This document shows positions 7,951 to 17,491 of a stretch of 64,000 nt of DNA, piece after piece; positions within the stretch are counted from its first letter, which is position 1, and each line of letters starts with the position of its first letter. The translations under genes and the position numbers were made by a program. Where the stretch lies: positions 1,798,001-1,862,000 of the forward strand of contig NZ_LS999521.1 in NCBI RefSeq assembly GCF_900520355.1, written 5' to 3'. The DNA is from Acinetobacter calcoaceticus. GTDB lineage: Bacteria > Pseudomonadota > Gammaproteobacteria > Pseudomonadales > Moraxellaceae. The notes under the pieces are model-generated. The model made no database searches. It saw only the letters and a list, made by a program, of their open reading frames with translations, and was not told the origin of the DNA.

Positions 7951-9228
7951 ATGAACAGTATTATCCCGACGCATAACATTGGCACTGATTACGAAACTTT
8001 AGTTAAAAGTGACCGTGCCCATACTTCTCTTTATAAAGATGAGCGCATTTTTGATGAAGAAATGGAAAAAATCTTTTATAGCACTTGGGTGTGGGTTGCT
8101 CATGCCAGCGAAATTCCAGAAGGTGGAAGCTATAAAACCATTAACATCGGTAAACAGCCTGTTGTTGCGGTACGTGACCGTAAAAAGAAAGTCCATGTAC
8201 TTTTAAATCGTTGCCGTCACCGTGCAGCAACCGTATGTGAACATAAAAAAGGCAAAACCAACAGTTTTGTATGTCCGTACCACGGTTGGAGCTATGCATT
8301 AGACGGTAGCTTACGTGGTGTGCCATCTCCGGAAAGCTACGGTGATTGTTTAGATAAATCTGAGTTACCGTTGGTTAGTCTGCGTGTAGAAGAATATAAC
8401 GGCATGATCTTCGCTTCATTTAAAGAAGACATTCAGCCGCTTGAAGAGTTCCTTGGACCTGCAAAAAAATGGATTGACCTGTTTATGAAACAAGGTGCGG
8501 GTTATCCAATTAAAGTGTTGGGCGAGCACCGTTTCCGTTTCCCTGGTAACTGGAAAATTCAGCTTGAAAATACAACCGATGCATATCACTTCCCGTTGGT
8601 ACACAAGTCATTCTTAAGTTCTGTTGATGAAAAAACCGAAGAACTCTTTAACTTTGAAAACCAGCCGGGCTTTGTTGAAGATTTAGGTAATGGTCACAGT
8701 GTGATGGTGATGATTCCTGAACTGGTTGATTTAGATGAAGAGCTCATGGAACGTCCAATTCAGGAACGTTTTGAAGACTTAGCTCAAGCTTTGCGCGACG
8801 AAGGCCATGAAGAATTAGAAGTGCGCCGTATTGTGCGTGCAGTCGGTGGTTCTGGCTTCAACTTAAATTTATTCCCAAATATTGCATGCTCAATGGCGTT
8901 CTTCCGTGTGTTACAGCCAATTTCAGTTGCTGAAACAGAAATTCATCACTCGGTGATTACGATGGATGGCGGTCCACAAATTGCCAACCAATACCGCTTG
9001 CGTTTGCATGAACATTTCCAAGGTCCATTTGGTTTTGGTACACCAGATGACTCTGAGGCTTGGGAACGCGTACAACACGGCGCCAATGCTGGTAATGATT
9101 TATGGATCATGTTGAACCGTGGTTTACCGGGCGAAGTGCAAACTGAAGATGGCTTAAAAAGTGATGTCAGTGCTGAAACAGGTATGCGCGCCGCCTATCA
9201 GCAGTGGAAAAAGATGATGACGGCTTAA
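7951..9228 (+). CDS. iacC: Rieske dioxygenase large subunit IacC
   Basis: A 425-residue aromatic-ring-hydroxylating oxygenase alpha subunit. The Rieske [2Fe-2S] ligands are Cys88-x-His90 and Cys108-x2-His111. The mononuclear iron site is DAYHFPLVH with Asp210, His213 and His218. I chose the ATG at 7951 because AAAAGGA lies 8-9 bases upstream; an in-frame ATG at 7918 overlaps iacI and would add 11 residues. With IacD and the reductase IacF it should carry out the ring dioxygenation that leads from an oxidised indole intermediate toward catechol. Confidence 0.92.
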   Translation: MNSIIPTHNIGTDYETLVKSDRAHTSLYKDERIFDEEMEKIFYSTWVWVAHASEIPEGGSYKTINIGKQPVVAVRDRKKKVHVLLNRCRHRAATVCEHKKGKTNSFVCPYHGWSYALDGSLRGVPSPESYGDCLDKSELPLVSLRVEEYNGMIFASFKEDIQPLEEFLGPAKKWIDLFMKQGAGYPIKVLGEHRFRFPGNWKIQLENTTDAYHFPLVHKSFLSSVDEKTEELFNFENQPGFVEDLGNGHSVMVMIPELVDLDEELMERPIQERFEDLAQALRDEGHEELEVRRIVRAVGGSGFNLNLFPNIACSMAFFRVLQPISVAETEIHHSVITMDGGPQIANQYRLRLHEHFQGPFGFGTPDDSEAWERVQHGANAGNDLWIMLNRGLPGEVQTEDGLKSDVSAETGMRAAYQQWKKMMTA

Positions 9229-9238
9229 GGAGAGAGCA

Positions 9239-9724
9239 ATGAATATGAATCTGCAATTATTAAATGAAGTCACTGCTTTCATCTGGGCTGAAGCAGATAT
9301 GTTAGATCACAGTGAATACCGTGAATGGCTCAATTTATGGAATGAAAAAGGTGTCTATATCATTCCGATTGACCCAAACCTAACCGACTACGAAAACAAT
9401 CTAAATTATGCCTATGACGATAACCATATGCGTACTTTACGTGTAGAGCGTCTTGAAAATGGTGAAGCGATTTCAACTGCACCTAAGGCAAATACCGTAC
9501 GCAGTGTTTCTCGTGTACGTGTTATTCAAGACCAAGATAATGAAATCGTTTTACGCTGTGCTCAAAACTTACGTGAGTTCCGTAAAGAAAACCTCAAGCA
9601 TTACACCGCAGATATTACTTACCATTTGGTTCGTGATGCTGATACGGGTTTTAAAATTAATCGTAAAATCATCAACTTGGTTAATTCAACCGATACCTTA
9701 GCTGGTATTAGCTACATTCTTTAG
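9239..9724 (+). CDS. iacD: Aromatic dioxygenase small (beta) subunit IacD
   Basis: A 161-residue ring-hydroxylating dioxygenase beta subunit of the SnoaL-like fold. It starts with the family-typical helix EVTAFIWAEADMLDHSEYREWLNLW and ends in the DADTGFKINRKIINLVNS sheet. It forms the structural part of the alpha-beta oxygenase with IacC, 10 bp upstream. GGAGAGAG precedes the start. No catalytic residues are expected in this subunit. Confidence 0.9.
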   Translation: MNMNLQLLNEVTAFIWAEADMLDHSEYREWLNLWNEKGVYIIPIDPNLTDYENNLNYAYDDNHMRTLRVERLENGEAISTAPKANTVRSVSRVRVIQDQDNEIVLRCAQNLREFRKENLKHYTADITYHLVRDADTGFKINRKIINLVNSTDTLAGISYIL

Positions 9725-9733
9725 GAGCAGCAA

Positions 9734-10471
9734 ATGAAACAAGTTGTTTTAGTGACAGGGGCTGCTTCTGGACTCGGTAATGTTATTGCTGAATATTTTG
9801 CGAGCCAAGGCCATCAAGTGATTTTGTCAGCCAGTACGCTTGAAAAGGCCGAAAAGGCAAAGGCGCAAAGCCAGCATGCACAAAATATGTTTCCCTTGAA
9901 ATTAGATATTTCGGTCGAAGCAGATTTTCATGCAGCGGTGCAATGGATTGAAGAGAAATTTTCAAAACTTGATGTGTTGATTAACAATGCAACTGTCACT
10001 AAGGCAACTCCGGTATTAGAAATTACCGCAGCCGATTTTGATTGGGTGACTCAAGTCAATCAACGTGGCACTTTTCAGGCTTGCCAAATTATTGGTCAAT
10101 ATATGGCTAAGAAAGGCTATGGACGCATTATTAATATGGCGTCTTTGGCGGGGCAAAATGGCGGTACTGCAACAGGTGCACACTATGCGGCAACCAAAGG
10201 TGCCATTGTCACTTTAACCAAAATTTTTGCCAAAGAATTTGCAGCAAAAGGGGTGACGGTCAATGCGATTGCACCGGGACCGATGGAATCACCAATTGTT
10301 CATAGCGTGGTGCCAGACGAAAAAATGGAACAGTTCATCCAGAATATTCCGGTTAAAGCTTTAGGAAGTATGCATTTTATTGCCGAAACTTGTGGGTTGC
10401 TCGCGAGTCCAAATGCGGGGTTTGTGACTGGTGCAACATGGGATATTAACGGTGGTTTATTCATGCGCTAA
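9734..10471 (+). CDS. iacE: Short-chain dehydrogenase IacE
   Basis: A 245-residue classical SDR. TGAASGLG at residues 7-14 binds NAD(P), NNAT replaces the usual NNAG near residue 88, and the catalytic YAATK motif is near residue 151. By position it is IacE, which acts on a keto/hydroxy intermediate of indole-acetate breakdown. It starts 9 bp after iacD with GGAGCAG before the ATG. The NNAT variant is a mild deviation from the family motif and does not touch the catalytic triad. Confidence 0.87.
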   Translation: MKQVVLVTGAASGLGNVIAEYFASQGHQVILSASTLEKAEKAKAQSQHAQNMFPLKLDISVEADFHAAVQWIEEKFSKLDVLINNATVTKATPVLEITAADFDWVTQVNQRGTFQACQIIGQYMAKKGYGRIINMASLAGQNGGTATGAHYAATKGAIVTLTKIFAKEFAAKGVTVNAIAPGPMESPIVHSVVPDEKMEQFIQNIPVKALGSMHFIAETCGLLASPNAGFVTGATWDINGGLFMR

Positions 10472-10505
10472 GCATGTAGCTTAAGCATGAAAAGGGAGTT
10501 AAATC

Positions 10506-11459
10506 ATGACTACACTTTATGATGTTGTCGTTAAAAATCGCCATGTTGAAGGCGGAAATATTGCAGTCATGGAATTTGAGTCTGCAACTTCTGCAAGATT
10601 GCCAAAAGTTGAAGCGGGTGCGCATATTGATGTGCATTTACCAAATGGCATGGTGCGTCAATATTCACTTTGCCAAAATCCAAATGACGAAGGTAAGTTC
10701 CGTCTTGGTATTTTACGTGACCCTGAATCACGTGGTGGCTCAGTTTCGGCTTTTGATGAAATCAAAGATGGCATGCAAATTCAGGTGAGTGAGCCAAAGA
10801 ATTTATTTCCACTTTTAAAAGCCAAACACAGTGTACTGATTGGTGGTGGAATTGGAATTACACCGTTAATCACAATGGCATATCAACTTGCCTCTGAAGG
10901 CACATCCTTTGAGCTTCACTACTGTGGCGCTAGTGCTGAAAACTGTGCTTTTGTTGATGAAATTAAAAATGGTGAGTTAGCAAAATACACAACCTTCCAT
11001 TTTAAATCCGAAGGTGCAAGCCACAGAGCGTTTTTTGAGTCTGCCATTAAAGATATTGATCTTGAAAGCCATATTTACACTTGTGGTCCAGTCGGTTTTA
11101 TGGACTGGGTGATTAACCTTGCCACGACTCACGACTTTCCTGAGCAGCAAATCCACAAAGAATATTTCCAAGTCGAAACCGACACTTCTGGAGATTCATT
11201 TGAGGTGGTGGCAGAGCGTAGTGGAAAAATCATTATGGTTGAAGCAGGTGAAACCATTTTGCAGGCTTTGGCTAAAGAAGGCATCGAGATTGAAATGTCT
11301 TGCGAGCAAGGCGTATGCGGAACCTGTATGTGCGATGTGATTGAAGGCGAACCTGATCATCGAGATGTTTATTTTACTGATGAAGAAAAAGCCAGCAATG
11401 AGCAAATATTGGTGTGCTGTTCGCGCTCTAAAACACCGAGACTAGTTTTAGATATCTAA
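10506..11459 (+). CDS. iacF: Dioxygenase reductase IacF (FNR-type with C-terminal 2Fe-2S domain)
   Basis: A 317-residue phthalate-dioxygenase-reductase-type electron transfer protein. Domain order is FMN/FAD barrel (RQYS at residues 51-54), nucleotide-binding domain (GGGIGITP at 113-120; YTCGPVGFM at 191-199) and a plant-type ferredoxin (Cys266, Cys271, Cys274 and a Cys in the 304-305 pair). It carries electrons from NAD(P)H to the Rieske oxygenase IacCD. It follows iacE by 34 bp. Confidence 0.92.
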   Translation: MTTLYDVVVKNRHVEGGNIAVMEFESATSARLPKVEAGAHIDVHLPNGMVRQYSLCQNPNDEGKFRLGILRDPESRGGSVSAFDEIKDGMQIQVSEPKNLFPLLKAKHSVLIGGGIGITPLITMAYQLASEGTSFELHYCGASAENCAFVDEIKNGELAKYTTFHFKSEGASHRAFFESAIKDIDLESHIYTCGPVGFMDWVINLATTHDFPEQQIHKEYFQVETDTSGDSFEVVAERSGKIIMVEAGETILQALAKEGIEIEMSCEQGVCGTCMCDVIEGEPDHRDVYFTDEEKASNEQILVCCSRSKTPRLVLDI

Positions 11460-12461
<1,002 letters not shown>

Positions 12462-12470
12462 GCCCTATTA

Positions 12471-12504
12471 AGCTGATAAATTGAATTGATTTATCAGCTT
12501 TTTT
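12471..12504 (+). terminator. iac operon terminator
   Basis: AGCTGATAAAT (12471-12481) and ATTTATCAGCT (12489-12499) form a perfect 11-bp stem with a 7-base loop, followed by a run of T. It begins 10 bases after the iacG stop codon. Confidence 0.9.
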
Positions 12505-12524
12505 ATACGTAGATCACTACGATT

Positions 12525-12553
12525 AAAAAAATTCCAAGGACGAGGAATTTTTT
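12525..12553. terminator. Second terminator-like hairpin downstream of iacG
   Basis: AAAAAATTCC (ending at 12535) pairs with GGAATTTTTT (12544-12553) across an 8-base loop. It lies 20 bp beyond the first iac terminator and 100 bp before the AraC-type gene. It may back up termination or act in the leader of the next gene. Confidence 0.45.
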
Positions 12554-12656
12554 GGCACACAATTTGTTTATCAATAAAACATGATTGCAAATAAGCCAAA
12601 ATAGTGGACCACAGCGAAATAAGAACTTCCGCTATGGCAGCTACACGGAGGTAAAA

Positions 12657-13571
12657 ATGAACCAATATGTAAGTGATGCATTGCTGAATTGGACAACCCA
12701 TATCAAGAATGTTTGCGGAAATTTTGAAACAGATTTTGATGGCACCCGTAATTTATTCATTGGAGAAGTTCAATGCTTTTTATTGGGCGATACCGAAATT
12801 GCGTTCATTAGAAATAATGCCAATAAGATTGTCCGAAAAGCCGATGAAATCGATCGAGTGAATAATCGTTTTTGTTTTTTGATTTTGCAATATTCGGGAA
12901 AAATGCTGCTCGAATATAAAAATGAAACTTTAAGTCTGAATGAAGGCGATATTGTATTGGTAGATCCGGTCGAAACCATTTCGATGTATCCGCAAGGTTT
13001 GGTTAGCCAGATTTCAGTGCACTTGTCGCGTGAAAAATTACTTAAAGAAAATATTAGTACTGAATATTTTGGAAAGCTGATTACTCAAAATATGAGCGGT
13101 TTTTTACTCAAGAATATTTTGAAAAATATGTCTGCTGAGAACATCAAACTTTGGTATGCAACTGAAGATGGTAATGCTTTTGAAGATGCTCTAATTGCTT
13201 TAATCAAACCTACAATTAATTATAAAAATATTAATAGCTCTAATAACCTGATGGAAAAAGCTGAGCGCTATATTATAGAAAACTTAGCAAAACCGGATTT
13301 AGCACCTAAATTAATTGCAGAACATATAGGGGTGTCATTACGTCATCTCTATCGTCTATTTCTTCAAGAAAATTTATCTATTAACAAATATATACAGCTC
13401 AAACGTTTAGAAAAAGTAAAAGCAGATTTACTCGATAAAAGAAATAAACAAAGCTCGATTACCCAAATTGCTTTGAAATGGGGCTTTTGGGATGGCGCGC
13501 ATTTTTCAAAAATATTTAAGAAGACTTATGGTATCTCTCCTAAAGAATTTAGAGAGGGTATGTCGGCTTAA
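12657..13571 (+). CDS. feaR: AraC family transcriptional regulator, FeaR-like
   Basis: A 304-residue regulator with an N-terminal AraC-binding-like domain (residues about 30-180) and a C-terminal double HTH (residues about 205-300: LAPKLIAEHIGVSLRHLYRLF and ITQIALKWGFWDGAHFSKIFKKTYGISPKEFR). GGAGG lies 5 bases before the ATG at 12657, so I prefer it to an in-frame start at 12585. It sits upstream of an aromatic amine oxidase, a porin and an aldehyde dehydrogenase. This matches FeaR, which activates tynA and feaB. The name rests on context and domain type. Confidence 0.8.
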   Translation: MNQYVSDALLNWTTHIKNVCGNFETDFDGTRNLFIGEVQCFLLGDTEIAFIRNNANKIVRKADEIDRVNNRFCFLILQYSGKMLLEYKNETLSLNEGDIVLVDPVETISMYPQGLVSQISVHLSREKLLKENISTEYFGKLITQNMSGFLLKNILKNMSAENIKLWYATEDGNAFEDALIALIKPTINYKNINSSNNLMEKAERYIIENLAKPDLAPKLIAEHIGVSLRHLYRLFLQENLSINKYIQLKRLEKVKADLLDKRNKQSSITQIALKWGFWDGAHFSKIFKKTYGISPKEFREGMSA

Positions 13572-13653
13572 ACCTTTCATCTTTTGATGTCATTTTTAGA
13601 CAAGTTCTGGGTCATTCCTGAACAAGCTAGCCCTATGTAACTGTGTTGAAATT

Positions 13654-13719
13654 AAATTCATTAGAGCAGGCTAGATAAGCTTAATAACCTTAAAACTATT
13701 AAGTTGGTCTAATGAATTT
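13654..13719. promoter_or_regulatory. Nested inverted repeats upstream of tynA
   Basis: A 12-bp perfect inverted repeat (AAATTCATTAGA at 13654-13665 and TCTAATGAATTT at 13708-13719) encloses a second one (CTTAATA at 13680-13686, TATTAAG at 13697-13703). The structure begins 83 bases after the feaR stop and ends 54 bases before the amine oxidase start. There is no T run, so an operator or leader structure is more likely than a terminator. Confidence 0.55.
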
Positions 13720-13772
13720 CACTCACAGGAAAGTGCATTTTTAACTGTCTGATTCAGATAGTTCAGGGATAG

Positions 13773-16097
13773 ATGAAAAGGATGAAACCAATGCGTAAAC
13801 AACGATTATTGAATGACATACAAAAAATATTGGCACTTAACTTATCAATAGTTGCTAGCTTTTGGGGATTAAATACTCAAGCTTATGCTCATGGTGAAAA
13901 GGCCGAAATGGTGTCACTTTATCAAAACATGAGTGAGCAGGGCGCCAAAGTTGTAAAAGATGATTTTACCAATACCTATATGATTACTAAGGGTTCTATG
14001 GTGGTTCGAGCTAAACCTAACTCAGATCAGGTTTTAGTGAACGGAAAGCCTTTCAAGCTCAGTGTGCCTTTACTAATTAAAGATGGTAAACCTGTTATTG
14101 GAAAAGACTTTTTTAATGAAGTATTCCAGTCTGGTTTAGATCAAACTTTCAAAATTGAAAATACGTTTCATCCTCTTAATAGTTTAAATTCTGACGAAAT
14201 TAAAAAGACATTTGATGTCATTAATCGCTCGAAATACACCTATAAAAATATGCGTTTTGCCGAGTTAAAGCTTAAAGAGCCTGAAAAAGCAAAAGTTTGG
14301 GATTACTTTATTAATCACAAAGAATTTAAAGACGCTCGAATTGCATCTTTCATTTTATTAAAAGGGAATCAAGCGATTGAAGGTGAAGTTAATCTTAACA
14401 CTCAACAAGTCACCAAATGGAATGTACTTAAAGACACTCATGGAATGGTGCTTCTAGATAATTTTGAGGCCGTACAGCGTGTAATTGAGACAAGTAAAGA
14501 GTATCAAGATGCTTTACGCAAACGTGGCATCACAGATGTGAAGAAAGTGATTGCTACACCACTGACCGTTGGATATTTTGGCGGTAAAGATGGTCTTGAT
14601 AAACAACTCAATATATTAAAAGTCGTCGCTTACCTCGATGTAGGAGATGGTAACTACTGGGCGCATCCTATTGAAAATTTAGTTGCTGTAGTCGATTTAG
14701 ATAAAGAAAAAATTATCAAGATTGAAGAAGGTGCGATCATTCCTGTGCCGATGGCAAATCGACCTTATATGTCGAATAAGCCAGTAGCTAATAAGCTAAA
14801 ACCACTCAATATTACTGAACCTGAGGGTAAGAACTTTAGCATTACTGGCCAAACCATACATTGGGGGAATTGGTGTTTGCATGTGGCCTTAGACTCTCGT
14901 GTTGGCTTACAGCTTTCAACAGTGACCTATAAAGATAAAGGTGTGAAGCGGAAAGTCATGTATGAAGGTAACCTTGGTGGAATGGTGGTTCCATATGGCG
15001 ACCCTGATATTGGATGGTACTTCAAATCTTATTTGGACTCTGGCGAATATGGGATGGGAACCCTTACCTCATCTATTCTTCCGGGAACTGATGCACCAGA
15101 CAACGCTGTTTTACTTGATGCCGTGATTGCAGATTACAAAGGCCAACCACAAGTAATTCCAAATGCTATTGCTGTGTTTGAACGTTATGCTGGACCTGAA
15201 TATAAACATCATGAAATTTTTGGTAACCAAGATGCCAGTGAAGCACGCCGTGAACTTGTGGTGCGTTGGATTAGTACAGTCGGTAACTACGATTACATGT
15301 TTGACTGGGTATTTGCTCAAAATGGTGTAATTGGAATTAATGCGGGCGCAACAGGTATTGAAGCCGTGAAAGGCGTTAAATCACGCACCATGCATGACAG
15401 CACTGCAAAAGAAGACACCAAATATGGAACTTTGATTGACCATAATATTGTGGGTACAACGCATCAGCACATCTATAACTTCCGTTTAGATATGGATGTA
15501 GATGGTGAAAAAAACAGCTTCATGCACATGGACCCTGTAGTGAAGGCCAACGACAAAGGTGATGTTCGTACAAGTACGATGCAAATTGATAGTAAAGTGA
15601 TTAGTAATGAGCAAAATGCGGCTGAAAAATTTGATCCATCCACTATTCGCTTACTCACGAACTTCAACAAGGAAAATAAATTAGGTAATCCGGTTTCTTA
15701 CCAACTTATTCCGTTTGCAGGTGGAACACACCCTGTTGCGAAAGGTGCCAATTTTTCTAAAGATGAATGGTTATTTAAACGTTTGAACTTTATGGATAAG
15801 CAAATTTGGGTGACGCAATATAATCAGGATGAACGCTATCCTGAAGGTAAATATTCAAACCGTTCGACTCATGACACAGGGTTAGGACAATTCATTGGCA
15901 ACAACGAAAATATTGAAAATAAAGACCTTGTGGTGTGGATGACAACAGGTACAACGCATGTAGCACGTGCTGAAGAATGGCCAATCATGCCGACAGAGTG
16001 GGTCAATACCCTCATCAAACCGTGGAACTTCTTTGACAACACGCCGACTTTAAACTTGGGTGAAGAAGAGCAAAACACGCAGCACGACCATCACTAA
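13773..16097 (+). CDS. tynA: Primary-amine oxidase (copper, topaquinone) TynA
   Basis: A periplasmic copper amine oxidase that converts phenylethylamine, tyramine or similar amines to aldehyde, ammonia and hydrogen peroxide. A signal peptide (LNLSIVASFWGLNTQAYA) ends near residue 39. An N-terminal copper-amine-oxidase domain (residues about 45-130) precedes the catalytic barrel. Tyr506 in NYDY is the topaquinone precursor. Copper ligands are His564 and His566 (HQH) and His729 in TTHVARAEEWP. At 774 residues it has the E. coli TynA-like size. ATG at 13791 has a better Shine-Dalgarno (AAAAGGA) than the one at 13773, so the protein may begin six residues later. Confidence 0.92.
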   Translation: MKRMKPMRKQRLLNDIQKILALNLSIVASFWGLNTQAYAHGEKAEMVSLYQNMSEQGAKVVKDDFTNTYMITKGSMVVRAKPNSDQVLVNGKPFKLSVPLLIKDGKPVIGKDFFNEVFQSGLDQTFKIENTFHPLNSLNSDEIKKTFDVINRSKYTYKNMRFAELKLKEPEKAKVWDYFINHKEFKDARIASFILLKGNQAIEGEVNLNTQQVTKWNVLKDTHGMVLLDNFEAVQRVIETSKEYQDALRKRGITDVKKVIATPLTVGYFGGKDGLDKQLNILKVVAYLDVGDGNYWAHPIENLVAVVDLDKEKIIKIEEGAIIPVPMANRPYMSNKPVANKLKPLNITEPEGKNFSITGQTIHWGNWCLHVALDSRVGLQLSTVTYKDKGVKRKVMYEGNLGGMVVPYGDPDIGWYFKSYLDSGEYGMGTLTSSILPGTDAPDNAVLLDAVIADYKGQPQVIPNAIAVFERYAGPEYKHHEIFGNQDASEARRELVVRWISTVGNYDYMFDWVFAQNGVIGINAGATGIEAVKGVKSRTMHDSTAKEDTKYGTLIDHNIVGTTHQHIYNFRLDMDVDGEKNSFMHMDPVVKANDKGDVRTSTMQIDSKVISNEQNAAEKFDPSTIRLLTNFNKENKLGNPVSYQLIPFAGGTHPVAKGANFSKDEWLFKRLNFMDKQIWVTQYNQDERYPEGKYSNRSTHDTGLGQFIGNNENIENKDLVVWMTTGTTHVARAEEWPIMPTEWVNTLIKPWNFFDNTPTLNLGEEEQNTQHDHH

Positions 16098-16113
16098 AAA
16101 TGTGCATGAGCCA

Positions 16114-16141
16114 GAATGGGTAACGAATAAGTTACCCATTC
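16114..16141 (+). other. Perfect intercistronic hairpin between tynA and the porin gene
   Basis: GAATGGGTAAC (16114-16124) and GTTACCCATTC (16131-16141) form an 11-bp perfect stem with a 6-base loop and no T run. It lies 17 bases after the tynA stop. It is likely to protect the tynA 3' end or partly attenuate downstream genes rather than end transcription. Confidence 0.6.
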
Positions 16142-16180
16142 CTGAGCGCTGGTAAGCCGTTCACAAAAAGGAATTTCTCA

Positions 16181-17458
16181 ATGAAAAATTTATTTTCTCA
16201 GGTTGTGAGAGGGACTCTCTTTGTCTCATTTTTTTCAACTGCGCATGCTGGTGAGCTTGAAATTAAACCGACTTTTGAAGCAACTTTTGGGGCTTTTAGT
16301 AGCGGTAAAAGCTATAACGGCGAAAACCTAGATGACGAAAGAATAAATTGGCAAGAAGGCCACCTTAAATATGGTGCTAAAGGGCAATATACCTTTAAAA
16401 ATAATCAGCTCTATGCAAGCTTGAGCGGTATTAGCTCTGCAACATTTGGTGATGGTGATGCAGGCCAAAATAGTAATGGTAAAGAACGCAAAACAGATGT
16501 GAATGAATGGGTCATTGGCTTTAAAGACGGTACCAATAAAGATGAGTTGAAGACTTATGATTTAAGTATTGGCCGACAAAACATTATGATTGGCGACGGG
16601 TTTTTCATTGCGGGTGATGCATTAAATCTCGGCAAACCTCCAGCAGATGGCGCCTTAGACCGAGGCGGGGCATATTATCTGGCAGCGCGTCGAAGTTTTG
16701 ATTTTACCAGTCTGCTTCAATACAAACTGAAAGAGAATACAACGCTAAAACTGGCTTATTTAAAATCGAATAATAAAGCACAATTTTTATCTGAACTCTT
16801 TGTAACTGATCTGATGTATCAGATTAAAGATAAGGGTGTTGGGTTTACTTACTTAAATGTATTAGACCTTAAAGATGCTGAACAAGTTTCAGGACGAGAA
16901 GACCTTAAAAATTATACTTTGCGGTTAAATTATCAACCTTTACCAGAGCTACAAGTTAAGTCTGAGTTTGTTATTCAAGATAAAAAAGATAGTCAAGAAA
17001 ATGCAGGTTACGTAGGGCTGAACTATAACTTTTTATCTTCAAAATATACGCCGTCATTAGGTTACCGTTTTAGTCATTTTTCAGACCAATATGATCCTAT
17101 GTTTTATGGGAATACAGTCGGGTTCGGCACGTGGTTTCAGGGCGAAGTTGCCGGAAATTATGCTGGCCCATTTAATAAAAATGCAGATATTCACCAAGTT
17201 TCTTACATGATGAGCTTAAAAGAAAATTTTATGTTAGGTGCTTTGGCTTATAAGTTCAAAACAGTCAATAAGTCTTTAAGCAATGTGGATGGACATGAGC
17301 TGGATGTGTTCTCGGTTTGGTCCGTCAATAAAAAATTCAATGTTATTCCGTTGGTTGGACTCTATAAGCCTAAACAGGATATCCAGAGTGGCGGCACTCA
17401 AAACTACGATGACAAAACCAATGTGTATGCACAGTTGATTCTGCAATACATCTATTAA
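16181..17458 (+). CDS. Outer membrane porin-like protein (alginate-export/OprD-like barrel)
   Basis: A 425-residue protein with a signal peptide (QVVRGTLFVSFFSTAHA, cleavage near residue 23). It then has a beta-barrel pattern of alternating aromatic strands and an aromatic last residue (LILQYIY). The segment LSIGRQNIMIGDGFFIAGDALN resembles the inner loop of alginate-export-type porins. It lies between the amine oxidase and the aldehyde dehydrogenase and so may admit the amine or its aldehyde. AAAAAGGAA precedes the start. Confidence 0.75.
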   Translation: MKNLFSQVVRGTLFVSFFSTAHAGELEIKPTFEATFGAFSSGKSYNGENLDDERINWQEGHLKYGAKGQYTFKNNQLYASLSGISSATFGDGDAGQNSNGKERKTDVNEWVIGFKDGTNKDELKTYDLSIGRQNIMIGDGFFIAGDALNLGKPPADGALDRGGAYYLAARRSFDFTSLLQYKLKENTTLKLAYLKSNNKAQFLSELFVTDLMYQIKDKGVGFTYLNVLDLKDAEQVSGREDLKNYTLRLNYQPLPELQVKSEFVIQDKKDSQENAGYVGLNYNFLSSKYTPSLGYRFSHFSDQYDPMFYGNTVGFGTWFQGEVAGNYAGPFNKNADIHQVSYMMSLKENFMLGALAYKFKTVNKSLSNVDGHELDVFSVWSVNKKFNVIPLVGLYKPKQDIQSGGTQNYDDKTNVYAQLILQYIY

Positions 17459-17491
17459 TAGATTCTTTTAAATGAATTGAGAGAAATAAAA

